A stretch of DNA of 64,000 bases, from contig NC_013037.1 of assembly GCF_000023125.1 (NCBI RefSeq), positions 1,302,001 through 1,366,000 on the forward strand, read 5' to 3'. Shown in pieces: positions 43,399 to 54,100 of the stretch. The DNA is from Dyadobacter fermentans DSM 18053. Lineage in GTDB: Bacteria; Bacteroidota; Bacteroidia; Cytophagales; Spirosomataceae. Every line of letters starts with the position of its first letter. Position 1 is the stretch's first letter. Below the pieces are notes generated by a model, which did not search any database, had not been told where the DNA came from, and saw nothing but the letters and a program-made list of their open reading frames with translations. The translations under genes and the position numbers were made by a program.

Positions 43399-44166
43399 TT
43401 AGTTTGCCCGCGCCAATTGGACTTCCAGGCGGATGTCGACATTGCGGTCGTTGCCATTGTAGCGGGAATTGTACCCGCCGGTGCCAATACCTACTCCCAT
43501 TCCACCGCCCATTCCGATGCCCCCGCCCAAGCCAATGCCGATACGCGGGCTAAAACCGGAGTTGGACGATGACTGCCCGTCGACTTTAATGCTCATACCC
43601 ATCATGGCTGTTTCGCGTGCATTCACGTTCATGAGCGCAAACGGTATCGCGATCTGCTCGGTGAGTTCGCCGTTTTTGTCCATCGAAATGCGCGATTTGA
43701 TGCTGCCGTCGGGCCGCACGAGGTCTATCAGGTGCTGGCCGTCGCGATCTTTCCAAACGGCCTCCTTGTTGTACGAATCGAGCAGCAGATCGAGCCCGAG
43801 GCTGTTCGGCATATCGGTTTCGATACGGCGCAGGGCTTTGCGGTCTTCCTTCATTACTACCGGGAAAGTTAACGCATATGCCTCTTTCTTCTGCCCATCC
43901 GGACTGAAAGCGATTTTAAGGCCGCTGGTCAAGATATTCTGGATCGTGTTTGGGTCCTTTGTTTTGAGCGTGATATACACATATTGCTCGTCGTTGATGA
44001 TTCCATATCTGAGTCGCGACCGCTGATCCTGCTGGTCGGGTTTGATTTCATCCACATAGGAGAATGGCGCATTCCATTTCGACTCGTAGGGCATCGTTTT
44101 GGAAGAACTGCAAGCGCCGAGGGCTATTAACAGCAGCAATGACCAACTGTTTCTGATCGTTTTCAT
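43399..44166 (-). CDS. Lipoprotein with glycine-rich tail, function unknown
   Basis: 255 residues from the ATG at 44166, chosen because MKTIRNSWSLLLLIALGACSSS is a classic lipoprotein signal with the acylated Cys at residue 19. The body is beta-rich (YVYITLKTKDPNTIQN, LKIAFSPDGQKKEAYALTFPVV) and ends in a Gly/Met/Ile repeat (GIGLGGGIGMGGGMGVGIGTGG) plus a short strand. I know no function. It is followed downstream by a strong terminator and preceded by a kinase gene in the same direction (85 bp away). Confidence 0.8.
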   Translation of the reverse strand: MKTIRNSWSLLLLIALGACSSSKTMPYESKWNAPFSYVDEIKPDQQDQRSRLRYGIINDEQYVYITLKTKDPNTIQNILTSGLKIAFSPDGQKKEAYALTFPVVMKEDRKALRRIETDMPNSLGLDLLLDSYNKEAVWKDRDGQHLIDLVRPDGSIKSRISMDKNGELTEQIAIPFALMNVNARETAMMGMSIKVDGQSSSNSGFSPRIGIGLGGGIGMGGGMGVGIGTGGYNSRYNGNDRNVDIRLEVQLARAN

Positions 44167-44251
44167 TTGTTGTTTATAAATTAGAATTACTCTTTCTACA
44201 ACGAAATCCGGCAAATAATCATTACGAACACTTGCTGCAAATCGTTGCATT

Positions 44252-46195
44252 TCACCTTTGGGACACGTTTGCGGGCGCTAAGGTTGAAAGCAGTAAATCT
44301 ATTTTCTGGTGCAACTTCTCCGGCTCAAACGGCTTCGATAGCGTATCGTTCATGCCGGCTTCAAGCGCCTGGGCCACTTCTTCGGGCAAAACAGTCGCCG
44401 AGAGCGACAATATGGGCGTTTTTACATGCAACTCCTCGCGCGCCATGCGGGCGGCCTGGAAGCCGTCCATTTCCGGCATGCGGGTGTCCATAATGATGAG
44501 GTCGAACGGCTCCTCTCGCAGCTGTTCCACCGCTTCTTTGCCATTGCCTACGATTACCGCATTCAGTTGCCACGCTTTCAGGTATTTTTTCAAAAGCAAT
44601 GCATTAATGGGGTTGTCTTCGGCTACGAGCACTTTTTTCCCTTCAAACGGCGGGAGGTTCTGGAACGAAACCACCGGCTTCGCGTCACCGCTCTTTTCGT
44701 TGGCGTCTTGGAGAATGAGGGTAAAGAAAAACTGGCTGCCCTCCTGGAAACGGCTGTTTACTTCTAGCTCACTGCCCATGAGCCGCACGAGCTTTTGCGA
44801 GATCGTCAGCCCGAGGCCCGTGCCGCCGTACTGGTGAGAGATATTTTCAGAAGCCTGCCCGTATTCGGAGAAAATATTGGCCAGGTGATCGTCCGACATT
44901 CCGATGCCCGTATCCTCCACCGCAAAGCGGATCGTGTGCCCGGCCGCCGTTTGGGCCAGATGCTCCATTTTGAGCGTCACATTGCCCGTCCCTGTGAATT
45001 TCAATGCATTACCTACGAGATTGAGCAGGATCTGGTTCAGGCGCATGCCGTCCACGGTCACACAATCAGGAATATCTTTGCCGATTTCCAACCGCAGTTC
45101 GAGCTTCTTTTCGTCCGCTTTGAACTGCATGAGGTCGATAATCTGCTTGCCGAGCACCCGGAGGTCAGTAGACGTCGGGATGATCGAAAACTTGCCCTCA
45201 TCGATTTTGGAAATATCTAAAATATCATTCAGAATATTCAGCAGCGAGCCGGACGATTGGCGGAGCATATCCACCAGCTCGGCCTGGGCCTCGCTGAGCT
45301 CCGTCGCTGCGAGCAGGTTACCCAGCCCGATAATGCCATTGAGCGGCGTGCGGATCTCGTGGCTCATATTCGCCAGAAACGATTCCTTCGTTTTCCGTGC
45401 TTTCTCGGCCTGCGCCTGCGCGTCGATCAGCGCCAGCTCGTGCGCTTTGCGTTTTTCGACATCGTGGAGGTTCACAAACAGCAGGCGGTTTTTGTACATA
45501 ATCCGCAGTTCCAGCCAAACCGGCTGCCGCAGGCGGCCATAGAACTGGTCCTCCACCACGATCGTCTCCCCGCCTACAAAGCTCCTTTTCACGAGCACTT
45601 CGCGCAATGCGGAATTCAGCGGATCTACGAGCAGGTCCAGCACCGACGTTTTGATCAACGACTGCGGACTAATGCCTAGAATCGCCTCCACGGAAGGGTT
45701 AATGGACAAAATTGATCCGGTATCCGGCTCCACGGTGGCGATAATGTCCGGAGAATTGAGGACAATCGTCGCGTAATTTTCGAGCAGTTTGTTCTTATCC
45801 CGGATCTCACGCTGGCTGCGCGCGAGCTTGATCAGCGAGTCAACCTTAGCATTGGTAATGTAAGGATCCAGCGGCTTGTAGAGGTAATCGATCGCACCTG
45901 TTTTGAGCCCCCGCACGGCATAGGTCGTTTCTTTGGAAATGGCCGTCACGAAAACGATCAGGATTTCGCGGGTTTTGGGGTTGGAAAAAAGCGTCTCTGC
46001 AAACTCGAAACCATCCATTCCGGGCATTTGTACATCTACCAGGGCCACGGCGATATCGCTTTCCCAAACCATGCGCAGGGCTTCGTTCGGCGAGGTAGTG
46101 GCGTATATTTCGATATCGTCCCGGTTGAGGATCGCTTTGAGGGAGATCAGGTTTTCCTCCCGGTCATCCAGCAACAAAATCTTTGTATTTTCCAT
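44252..46195 (-). CDS. Hybrid histidine kinase REC-PAS-HisKA-HATPase-REC
   Basis: 647 residues, soluble. An N-terminal receiver (1-120: LLLDDREENL, LVDVQMPGMDGFEF, LYKPLDP) is followed by a PAS domain (about 150-250: NSPDIIATVEPDTGSILSINPSVEAILGIS). The kinase has the H-box FLANMSHEIRTPLNGIIGL, the N-box LNLVGNALKFT, a G1 box VEDTGIGMSD and a G2 box GGTGLGLTISQKL. A C-terminal receiver (about 520-640: VLVAEDNPINALLLKKYL, IIMDTRMPEMDGF) closes it. It lies 17 bp downstream of the CheB-like gene and belongs to that signalling operon. It probably receives input from the large kinase upstream. Confidence 0.93.
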   Translation of the reverse strand: MENTKILLLDDREENLISLKAILNRDDIEIYATTSPNEALRMVWESDIAVALVDVQMPGMDGFEFAETLFSNPKTREILIVFVTAISKETTYAVRGLKTGAIDYLYKPLDPYITNAKVDSLIKLARSQREIRDKNKLLENYATIVLNSPDIIATVEPDTGSILSINPSVEAILGISPQSLIKTSVLDLLVDPLNSALREVLVKRSFVGGETIVVEDQFYGRLRQPVWLELRIMYKNRLLFVNLHDVEKRKAHELALIDAQAQAEKARKTKESFLANMSHEIRTPLNGIIGLGNLLAATELSEAQAELVDMLRQSSGSLLNILNDILDISKIDEGKFSIIPTSTDLRVLGKQIIDLMQFKADEKKLELRLEIGKDIPDCVTVDGMRLNQILLNLVGNALKFTGTGNVTLKMEHLAQTAAGHTIRFAVEDTGIGMSDDHLANIFSEYGQASENISHQYGGTGLGLTISQKLVRLMGSELEVNSRFQEGSQFFFTLILQDANEKSGDAKPVVSFQNLPPFEGKKVLVAEDNPINALLLKKYLKAWQLNAVIVGNGKEAVEQLREEPFDLIIMDTRMPEMDGFQAARMAREELHVKTPILSLSATVLPEEVAQALEAGMNDTLSKPFEPEKLHQKIDLLLSTLAPANVSQR

Positions 46196-46212
46196 GGGTA
46201 ATCGTTGAGTAG

Positions 46213-46797
46213 CTATTGTAGTATATCGTTGATGACCGAAAACAGGTTGCCGTCCGCCAGAATCTGATGCTTGTCGCAGGCCGCCAGCGCTTCGGCCGGC
46301 ATGCGTGAAAACTCGGCCTCGGCAGGCTGCTGAACGTAGGTGGGAAAGCCCTTCTCAGCCAGCGTTTTCATCCCGAATGCACCATCGGCGCTGGAACCCG
46401 AGAACAGCATGGCTGCCTTCACGGGAATGCCGGACACGGCCGCCGACACAAACGTAGCGTCGATCGAAGGCCGGGAAAAGAAATCCTTGTCGGAGCAATC
46501 GTAGTAAAACCGCCGGTCTGACCCGATCAGCAGGTGGTAGTCCGGGTAGGCAAAATAGATAGAATTCGCCTCGATCGGATCCAGGTGAAACGGCTCATTC
46601 ATAAATACATTTGTCTTTTTTTTAAACAATTCCGGCAAAGCGGCGGTACTCGATTTGCCACGGTGCAACACGAATATCAATGCGAAGGACAACGGGTTCT
46701 TGACGAGTTTAAGCATTTCCTCAAAGATTGTGAAGCTGCCCGACGAGCCGCCGACCAGTACCAAACTCAACGAACCATTCTCCTTTGCCGCCTTCAT
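46213..46797 (-). CDS. CheB-type methylesterase domain protein lacking a receiver
   Basis: 194 residues from the ATG at 46797, which overlaps the CheR-like gene by 4 bp; the frame upstream lies inside that gene. The catalytic triad of CheB is recognisable: Ser18 in GGSSGSF, His45 in IFVLHRGK, and Asp in SGSSADGAFG. The receiver that normally gates CheB is missing, so it is not switched by CheA in the usual way. With the adjacent CheR it could reversibly methylate an unconventional target; no methyl-accepting chemoreceptor is present in the window. Confidence 0.88.
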   Translation of the reverse strand: MKAAKENGSLSLVLVGGSSGSFTIFEEMLKLVKNPLSFALIFVLHRGKSSTAALPELFKKKTNVFMNEPFHLDPIEANSIYFAYPDYHLLIGSDRRFYYDCSDKDFFSRPSIDATFVSAAVSGIPVKAAMLFSGSSADGAFGMKTLAEKGFPTYVQQPAEAEFSRMPAEALAACDKHQILADGNLFSVINDILQ

Positions 46798-47609
46798 CGG
46801 ATCTTCTGATAAATGTTCAACGCACTGTCGATCACTTTGAAATTTTCTTCCAGGCCCGAATAGCGCAAGGTTTCCCGCTTGCCCAGGCAAAGAAAGCCCA
46901 ACATACTGAGACTGTCATACAAAAGCCTGAATACTTTTCGCCGCAGCTCCAATGTAAAATAGATCATCACGTTCCGGCAGCTGATAAACTGGAACTCGTT
47001 GAACACGCCGTCGCCGGTGAGGTCGTGCATGGAAAAAACGATGTTCCTGCGCAGCTCCGGCACGATTACGGCCTTATTATACGCAACATGGTAGTAGTCG
47101 GAAAGCGAATGCCGCCCGCCCGCTGCCAGGTAGTTTTCCGAAAATGTACGGGCATTACCCAGTGTAAAAACACCCTCCCGCCCGGCTGTGAGCGCTTTGT
47201 TGCTAAGGTCGGTCGCGTAAATCAGCGATCGGCCCAGAAACCCCGCCTCTTTCAGGAAAATTGCCAGCGAATAGGCCTCTTCACCCGATGCGCACCCTGC
47301 CACCCAGAAACGCAGCGTCGGGTACGATTCCAGGTAAGGGAATACCGCCGTGCGCACTTTCACGAAAAAATCCGCGTCGCGGAACATTTCGGAATAGTTG
47401 ACCGTCAGGTCCTGAATGAGGTCGTACACCGCCCTGCCGTCTTTGCCGATGTGAACGAGCAATGCGTCGAGCGTCATTTTATGGTTCGTGAGATACCTGC
47501 TCGCCCGGCGCAGCAGCGACGGCCGCGCATAGCCGGAGAAATCGAACCCCGATATTTCCCTGATCCGCGTAATGAGTATTTCCAGTTCCGTATATTCCAT
47601 GAGCACCAT
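46794..47609 (-). CDS. CheR-type SAM-dependent methyltransferase
   Basis: 271 residues (an alternative ATG at 47600 drops three). The helical N-domain (about 10-80) includes GFDFSGYARPSLLRRASRYL. The SAM domain has RFWVAGCASGEEAYSLAIFLKE, the CheR hallmark, and later FQFISCRNVMIYFTLELRRKVFRLLYDSLSMLGFLCLGKRETL. It is the partner of the CheB-like protein and lies 2 bp downstream of the giant kinase. It is likely a glutamate methyltransferase whose target is unknown. Confidence 0.92.
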   Translation of the reverse strand: MVLMEYTELEILITRIREISGFDFSGYARPSLLRRASRYLTNHKMTLDALLVHIGKDGRAVYDLIQDLTVNYSEMFRDADFFVKVRTAVFPYLESYPTLRFWVAGCASGEEAYSLAIFLKEAGFLGRSLIYATDLSNKALTAGREGVFTLGNARTFSENYLAAGGRHSLSDYYHVAYNKAVIVPELRRNIVFSMHDLTGDGVFNEFQFISCRNVMIYFTLELRRKVFRLLYDSLSMLGFLCLGKRETLRYSGLEENFKVIDSALNIYQKIR

Positions 47610-47611
47610 AT

Positions 47612-50600
47612 CTACGCGGCATGTAACCAGACCTTGATCAGCGAAAGGAGCTTATCAACGTCCACGGGTTTAGAAATATAATCGTTCGCACCGGCTTCGA
47701 GGCATTGCTCGCGGTCGCCCTGCATGGCTTTGGCCGTCACGGCAATAATGGGGATGTTGGCCCAGCGAGGCACTTGCCGGATGCGCCGGGTAGCCTCTAT
47801 CCCATCCATTTCGGGCATCATCACGTCCATCAGGATCAGCTCTATTTCGGGGTAATCTTCCAGTTTGTTGATCGCCTCTTTCCCGTTCGTCGCGATTTCA
47901 ATGCTGAAACCGGCGTCTTCGAGGACGGCGCTCAGGGCAAAAATGTTACGCATATCGTCGTCGGCCAGCAACAGTTTTTTGCCTAAAAACAGTCGTTCCG
48001 CATTCACGACCGCATTACTAAACGACTCTTTACGCTCCTCCGGCTCCTGCACTTTCGGCTGGATCTTTTTCAGAAACAGTTTTACCTCGTCGAGCAGGCG
48101 TTCGTTGGATTTTTTAGTTTTGATCACTACCGGATGCGCATACTTCATCACCCTGCTCAAATCGGCCTGGCTCAGGTCCTCGGCCGTATTGACCACCACC
48201 GGTATCGCGCTCCATTGCGGGTTTTCCTTGATCGTATCCAGCAGGTCGAGCCCGTTCATATCGGCCAGCCTGATGTCCAGGATAATACCGTCCACGCGGT
48301 CGGTGCCGAGAAGGCTGAGCGCTTCCGCGGCCGAATAGGCGTACAGCACGAATATGTTGTTGCCAGCCAGAAAGTCGCCTAGGTATTTGCTTTGGTAAGC
48401 ATCGTCCTCGATGAGCAAAATGCGCTGCTGGCCGAGGTCCTTGCCTTCGAGCTTCAACGCCGAGAATATGTGCTGGGCAGAGCGCTCGTCCACCGGCTTT
48501 TGCATGAAGCCTATCGCGCCGTTTTTAATCATTTCCTCATCGAAATAGTCGCCCGACGACACCGTGTGTACCGGGATGAGACGCGTGCGGCTGTCGTTTT
48601 TCAATGCCTTCAACACTTCCTCGCCGGACATATCCGGCAAATGCATATCCAGGATAATCGCCGTCGGATCAAACCCGGTCACCATCTCCAGTGCCTGGCG
48701 GCCAGAGGAGGCGATTACGACCTCGAAGCCGCTCCCTTGCGCTTTGGAAGCCATATCGGCGGCAAAAATGGTGTCGTCTTCGATCAGCAGCAGGCGGTGG
48801 GCCTTGCCATTCTCCGATGCCGGCGGTACGGCAACAGGCTGAGCGGGCGCAACGGCCACAGCCACAGGTTCCTGCCGCGCCGGCTGTTCGTCGGATTCGG
48901 TCAGGTAAGGGATTTTCAGGGTAAACACCGAGCCTTCGCCGGGCGTGCTTCTCAGGGAAATGGAGCCATTGAAAAGGCTAGCCAGCTCCCGGCTGATAGA
49001 CAGTCCCAGACCGGTACCGCCGTATTTCCGGCTCGTTGAGCCATCGGCTTGCTGGAATGCCTCGAATATCGACGCCTGTTTTTCAAGCGGAATGCCAATG
49101 CCGGTATCCGCCACCTCGAAATGCAGGTAACCGTCCGCCTCCGAAATCGTGAGCGACACCCTGCCCGGCGCGGAGGTGAATTTCACTGCATTGGAAATGA
49201 GGTTGCGCAGGATCTGTAACAGGCGTGTGTGGTCGGTCAAAAGCATGTCCGGGCAGGAGCCGGTTTTTTCCACTGCCAGTTCCAGGCCCTTGTTCTCGGC
49301 AATCTTCTGGAAAGTGTTCCGCACTTCTACCAAAAGCGATTCCGTGCTGATGTGCTCATGTACGAGCTCGATTTTGCCCGCTTCCACTTTCGCCAGGTCG
49401 AGAATGTCGTTAATCAGCGTCAGCAGATCATTGCCCGAATTGTAAATCACCGAGGCGTACCGCTGCTCTTCCTCATTGAGCCGTGCACCTTTATTTTCAC
49501 CCAAAATGCGCGACAGGATCAGAATGCTATTCAGCGGCGTGCGCAGTTCGTGGCTCATATTGGCCAGAAACTCGCTCTTGAAACGCCCGCTCCGTTCCAG
49601 TTCGTCGGCTTTGAGCTGGATCTGGTCGCGCGCTTCCTCGATCGTGCTCTTCTGTTCTTCGAGCATAAATGCCTTCTCTTCCAGCTCCGTGTTGATCTGC
49701 TTCAATTCCTCCTGCTGCACGCGAAGTTCCTCCTCCGAAACCTGCAAAAGGGATGTCTGGCGGGTGAGTTCCTCGTTGGTAACCCGCAGTTCCTCTTGCT
49801 GACTTTCCAGTTCCTCGGCTTGTAATTGGGTCTTTTCGAGCAATTCGGCTGCGATTTCGCGTGCGCGGGCTGCCATAATGGCTACCGCCACATTGTCGGA
49901 CACCATCGAGAGCAGTTTCACGAGCTTTGAGCCGGGGTCCTGCAAATAACCGATCTCGATGAGCGCAGCCACCGAACCGTCGAAGCTGATATTTTTGATC
50001 AAAACCACGCCCGGCGCGGAATGTCCTGTGGCTGTTTTCACCTGCAAATAGCCCTGGGCCACTTCAAGCCGCCTGACGTCGCCCCGATCGGCGGCAAACT
50101 GCCCGAGCACGCCTTCGCCGAAAGAAATATACGCAGGTGCCGAATCCGCGGCCGGAAGTCCATACACCGCCGCGCGCTCGAGCACATTGCCCGAGCGCGT
50201 CACGAGGTACATCGCCGACACCTGGGCGCCCGTTACCTGGCCGAGTTTGTGGAGCAACCGCTCCGAAAGCTCCGTTAAAGTTGGTTCCCCGCGAACAGCG
50301 GCAGACAATTCCATTGCTGCATTCAGTATCCAATTTTTCTCGTGGTCTTCCAGGGCCAGCGCTTCCAGTTTCTGGTTAGCCAGCTGAATGGCCTTTTCGC
50401 TTGCCAGCTGGGCGAGGTAAGTTTTTCGTATAAAATAATACAGCAGGAGAATCACCAGAATGAACAGCAGCGACCCCATTACAATGCATTGCTTCGCACG
50501 CGCAGAGCTTTTCGACGCGAGTTGTTCGCGCTCCGTAAGCAGGCCTTCTTCCAGGTTTTCGATGCGGCGGAAACTGAATTCGATTTTCAAGGACACTTCC

Positions 50601-51040
50601 TTACCCTGCAAAACAATGCGCTGGATGGTGTCCATGCTGTATTTTCCTGCTTTCAGGATTTCGTATTGCCGGCTCATGAGTCCCACCCTGTCTTCGAGCA
50701 GGCCGGAAAGCGAATCCACGCGCGTGCTTTGTACTTTGTTGTCCCGCACAAGTATCCGCAGTGCTTCCAGGTCTTTCCAGATCTCGCTGGTAGCTTGCAG
50801 GTAATTCGTTTCAAACGCGCCGTTGCCCGTGATCGCGAAGCCGCGCACGTTGGCCTCGGCGCTGAGCAGGCGGTTTTTGACGGCTGTGGATACCCGCATT
50901 ACCTCCCGGGTATGGTCTACCCAGCCATCGTTTTCCTGCTGCAAAAGGATGGCATCGTAGGACACATAGCCGACTACGAGCACGAGAAGAATTGAAAATG
51001 ATATTCCCAGTAAAACCTGACGCTGAAATGTGAGTCGCAT
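47612..51040 (-). CDS. Giant hybrid histidine kinase CHASE3-GAF-HisKA-HATPase-REC-REC-REC
   Basis: 1142 residues. A signal-anchor helix (8-28) and a second helix at about 180-200 flank a CHASE3 sensor (about 35-175: VSTAVKNRLLSAEANVRGFAITGNGAF). A GAF domain follows (about 235-390), then a long coiled coil of repeated Glu/Gln heptads (about 395-490). The kinase has FLANMSHELRTPLNSILIL, LRNLISNAVKFT, VADTGIGIPLEK and GGTGLGLSISREL. Three receivers follow (starting near LLLIEDDTIFAADM, ILLIEDDAYQSKYL and LLADDDMRNIFALS), each with a phospho-Asp. It should head a phosphorelay with the CheR/CheB-like proteins and the second kinase. The tail gives one sensor at least three outputs. Confidence 0.93.
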   Translation of the reverse strand: MRLTFQRQVLLGISFSILLVLVVGYVSYDAILLQQENDGWVDHTREVMRVSTAVKNRLLSAEANVRGFAITGNGAFETNYLQATSEIWKDLEALRILVRDNKVQSTRVDSLSGLLEDRVGLMSRQYEILKAGKYSMDTIQRIVLQGKEVSLKIEFSFRRIENLEEGLLTEREQLASKSSARAKQCIVMGSLLFILVILLLYYFIRKTYLAQLASEKAIQLANQKLEALALEDHEKNWILNAAMELSAAVRGEPTLTELSERLLHKLGQVTGAQVSAMYLVTRSGNVLERAAVYGLPAADSAPAYISFGEGVLGQFAADRGDVRRLEVAQGYLQVKTATGHSAPGVVLIKNISFDGSVAALIEIGYLQDPGSKLVKLLSMVSDNVAVAIMAARAREIAAELLEKTQLQAEELESQQEELRVTNEELTRQTSLLQVSEEELRVQQEELKQINTELEEKAFMLEEQKSTIEEARDQIQLKADELERSGRFKSEFLANMSHELRTPLNSILILSRILGENKGARLNEEEQRYASVIYNSGNDLLTLINDILDLAKVEAGKIELVHEHISTESLLVEVRNTFQKIAENKGLELAVEKTGSCPDMLLTDHTRLLQILRNLISNAVKFTSAPGRVSLTISEADGYLHFEVADTGIGIPLEKQASIFEAFQQADGSTSRKYGGTGLGLSISRELASLFNGSISLRSTPGEGSVFTLKIPYLTESDEQPARQEPVAVAVAPAQPVAVPPASENGKAHRLLLIEDDTIFAADMASKAQGSGFEVVIASSGRQALEMVTGFDPTAIILDMHLPDMSGEEVLKALKNDSRTRLIPVHTVSSGDYFDEEMIKNGAIGFMQKPVDERSAQHIFSALKLEGKDLGQQRILLIEDDAYQSKYLGDFLAGNNIFVLYAYSAAEALSLLGTDRVDGIILDIRLADMNGLDLLDTIKENPQWSAIPVVVNTAEDLSQADLSRVMKYAHPVVIKTKKSNERLLDEVKLFLKKIQPKVQEPEERKESFSNAVVNAERLFLGKKLLLADDDMRNIFALSAVLEDAGFSIEIATNGKEAINKLEDYPEIELILMDVMMPEMDGIEATRRIRQVPRWANIPIIAVTAKAMQGDREQCLEAGANDYISKPVDVDKLLSLIKVWLHAA

Positions 51041-51176
51041 AAACGTTGAATAACCGTAGAAGTATTACTAAATGCCAGTTTGGGGTATTAACCGGTAAAG
51101 TAACGCTTTTTGGCCGCAACTTGGCCTTTTCTCCCAGTTTTTAACGTTATTATAATTTGAGAAATATTAAATACTT

Positions 51177-54100
51177 CTACGCGTCTACCCACTCAACCAG
51201 CTCATCTTCAAGCGTAATGAGCACGCCGCGCGACACTTTTCCGCCTTCCATAAAAGCCTTGATCAGCTTCTTCAAATGGCGCCGCGGCTCATCGGCACTG
51301 TTGCCGCCGACGAACGACATAAAGATATATTCCCCGCCCGGCTGTTGAACGACCCTGTCTATATGCAGCATTTTCCCACCGGGTATCAGCAGCTCCTTGT
51401 TGATCTGAATGTGGTTTTCATCCTGATAAAGCACTTGCAGCGCCGCGTCCTGCAACAGCGAGCGGGTAAGGCTTTCGATCTCACGCGTCTCCTTTCTTGT
51501 AAAAATCCCTTCGCCTACCAGCTTTTCCAGTGCATCGGGCAGGTCGGAAACGGTTTTCAGCCGGGTAAGCAGATAGCGCATTTTTTGCAGGCGGTCGTGG
51601 CGCGGCTCGAAGGTTTGCACGTCGAAAATGCGATCGGCCATGCGGCGCAGGCGCAGCGATTCGGTGCGGTCGTTGCTCAGTATGCTTTTCATCACAAACG
51701 GACTCGTTCCTGCGCTCACGTGTGCGTGGCGCAAGCGACCGGGCGTTCCATCGCGCGGGTCCTCTGAAATGACGTACCGGGAAATTGTTTCGTCCCAGGC
51801 CGGCACGAAGCCCTCCTGGCCCAGGTAATCGCGCAGCCAGTGGTTGACCTGCTGCCCAGACTCCCACCTGCGCTCCCGCTTCGCCAGCACGTAAAGGCGC
51901 TGCACCGGCCGTGTGAAGGCCACGTAAAGCAGGTTGAGGTTTTCGATCAGCGTCCGCATGCGTTCTTCGCGGTACTGCTCGCCCACCACGGTATTTTCAA
52001 GTTCTTTTACGACCGATACCATCGAGCTCCGCAGTTTGGCATTCGCATAATGCGGCTTGTCGGCCAGGCGGATTTCGTCGTAATCCACCTCATCCATATC
52101 CACCCAAAGCCTGTCGAGCCGTGCATTAGGGCTCACTTTCCATTGGGCATACGGAATGATCACCACGGGATATTCCAATCCTTTCGACTTGTGGATAGTG
52201 GTAATGCGAATGGCATCGGTGTTGTCGGGAACGGTGATCGAAAACTTGTATCTTGCTGATTCCCAATAATTCAAAAAATCACCGAGGTGGTTGCTTTTCC
52301 GGTTGCCGAATTCGAGCACCACATCCAGGAAACGGAACAGGTATTCGCTTTCCAGCTGCTGCCTGAACAGCCCGAATTGCTGCATCAGCAGTTCCGTTAG
52401 TTCAAATACCGACACCTGCCGCATTTTGAAGGAGGTAATACTGATGTCCCATTTCCTGAAATACCCGAGGAAACTATCGAGCCCGCGCTCTTCGCAGAGC
52501 ATCCTGATTTCCTCGTATTCGTGTGGCGCGGGATTTTGCCGGCGGATCACCTGATGGAACAGATAGGCCGCCTCGTACCGCGCGAGCCGGTGATCGGAGC
52601 TGTGCAGCACTTTCATGAACGACACGATGAAATGCACCGACCGCGAATAGGCCAGCGACAAGGCGTCGTCGGAAATGAGCGGGAAACCAGCCTCTTTCAG
52701 CGTGTTGGCCAGCATCGTGGCTTCTTTTTTCTTTCTGCACAAAATCGCGATGTCGCGCCAGTGGTAACCCTCTGAACGAAGGCTGTTCACCAGTTCCAGC
52801 GACCGCCGCGACATCTGATCGGAAGAGTTTTCCTCGGCGCCTTCCTCAGGCGCGTCGTTCATTTCGAGGAATTCTATTTCCACATGGCCGCCCTCGCTCA
52901 CGCCCTCCGGTATTTCCTGACTAAAATGCTCGTCGTACACCTCGCGGATCAGCGGGTATTCATCGCCCAGCGAGTCGGCGATAAAGCCGAAGAAACGGTT
53001 GTTGAATTCGGTCACCTCCCGGAAGCTGCGGCGGTTTGTTTTGAGGTGATTGATATGCAGGTAGTTATCCAATGCAAACAGCCGTTCTTCGTTGAACGGG
53101 CTGTCGCCGAGTATGCTGCCCAGCCGCATTACCTGGCTTTGTGCCAAATGCAATATCAGGTCCATATCCCCGCCGCGGAACCGGTAAATCGACTGCTTCG
53201 CATCGCCTACAATGAGGTTGAAATACCCGCCCGACAATGCATTTTCGATCAGCGGCAGCAAGTTCGCGAATTGCAGCTTGGACGTATCCTGAAACTCGTC
53301 GACAAGAATGTGATTGTACTTTTCTCCGAGCCGCTCAAAGATAAACGGCACCGGTTCGCGTGCTACAATGTCAACGATCTTCCGGTTGAAGTCCGAAATA
53401 TGCACCTGGTTGTTCTGTTTCAGCAGCGCGTCAAACTCCTTGCGGATTTCGCCCAGTAGCGACAGGTTGTAAATATGCCTGTCGAGCTGGTTGTACAATG
53501 TAATTTTTCCGGTCTCGGAAGAGCGGATGTTTTCGATCTGGTGAAAATAGTTTTCAAGGTCCGTCCGCAGCCGCTCGATTTCGTCGCGGATGGGCGCGGG
53601 TGTTTTTGCACCATACCACACCCCCTCACCAATGGTTTTATAAACGTAGGAATTGGGCTCCATCCAGAGCTTTTTGCCCTCCGCACGATCGCGGAAGTAG
53701 CCGTAAATGCCCCGGCCGCTCTGGTGAAAGTCTTTTTCGGACAGGTATGTGGATTGAATGAGTTCAAAAGCATTCCTCGCGTCCTTGGTCATCATGTCCT
53801 CCCGCCCGCGTACGAACTCTCGCATTTGCCTGCGCACCGCGATCCAATCCTCCATTTTCAATTCTTCCACGCGCTTCATCTGCATGTAGCTCTGCTCGCT
53901 CAGCAAAGTGCCCGCCGTGTCGCGGATCTGCATTGGCAATGCGCCCCAGTTTTTGCCTTCCTCCGCATTCTCGCGGTAGTATTTTTCTACAATATCGGTG
54001 AGCACCTCCTCGCCTTCCTGCCCAATGCGGGCCAGCAGGCGGTCCACGGCGCCGTCAAGCAGGTCGCTGTCAAGTTGTGTTTCAAATATGAATGGAATGC

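Noticed and set aside
46785..47681. 298-residue open frame on the plus strand
   Set aside because: Antisense to the CheR-like gene.
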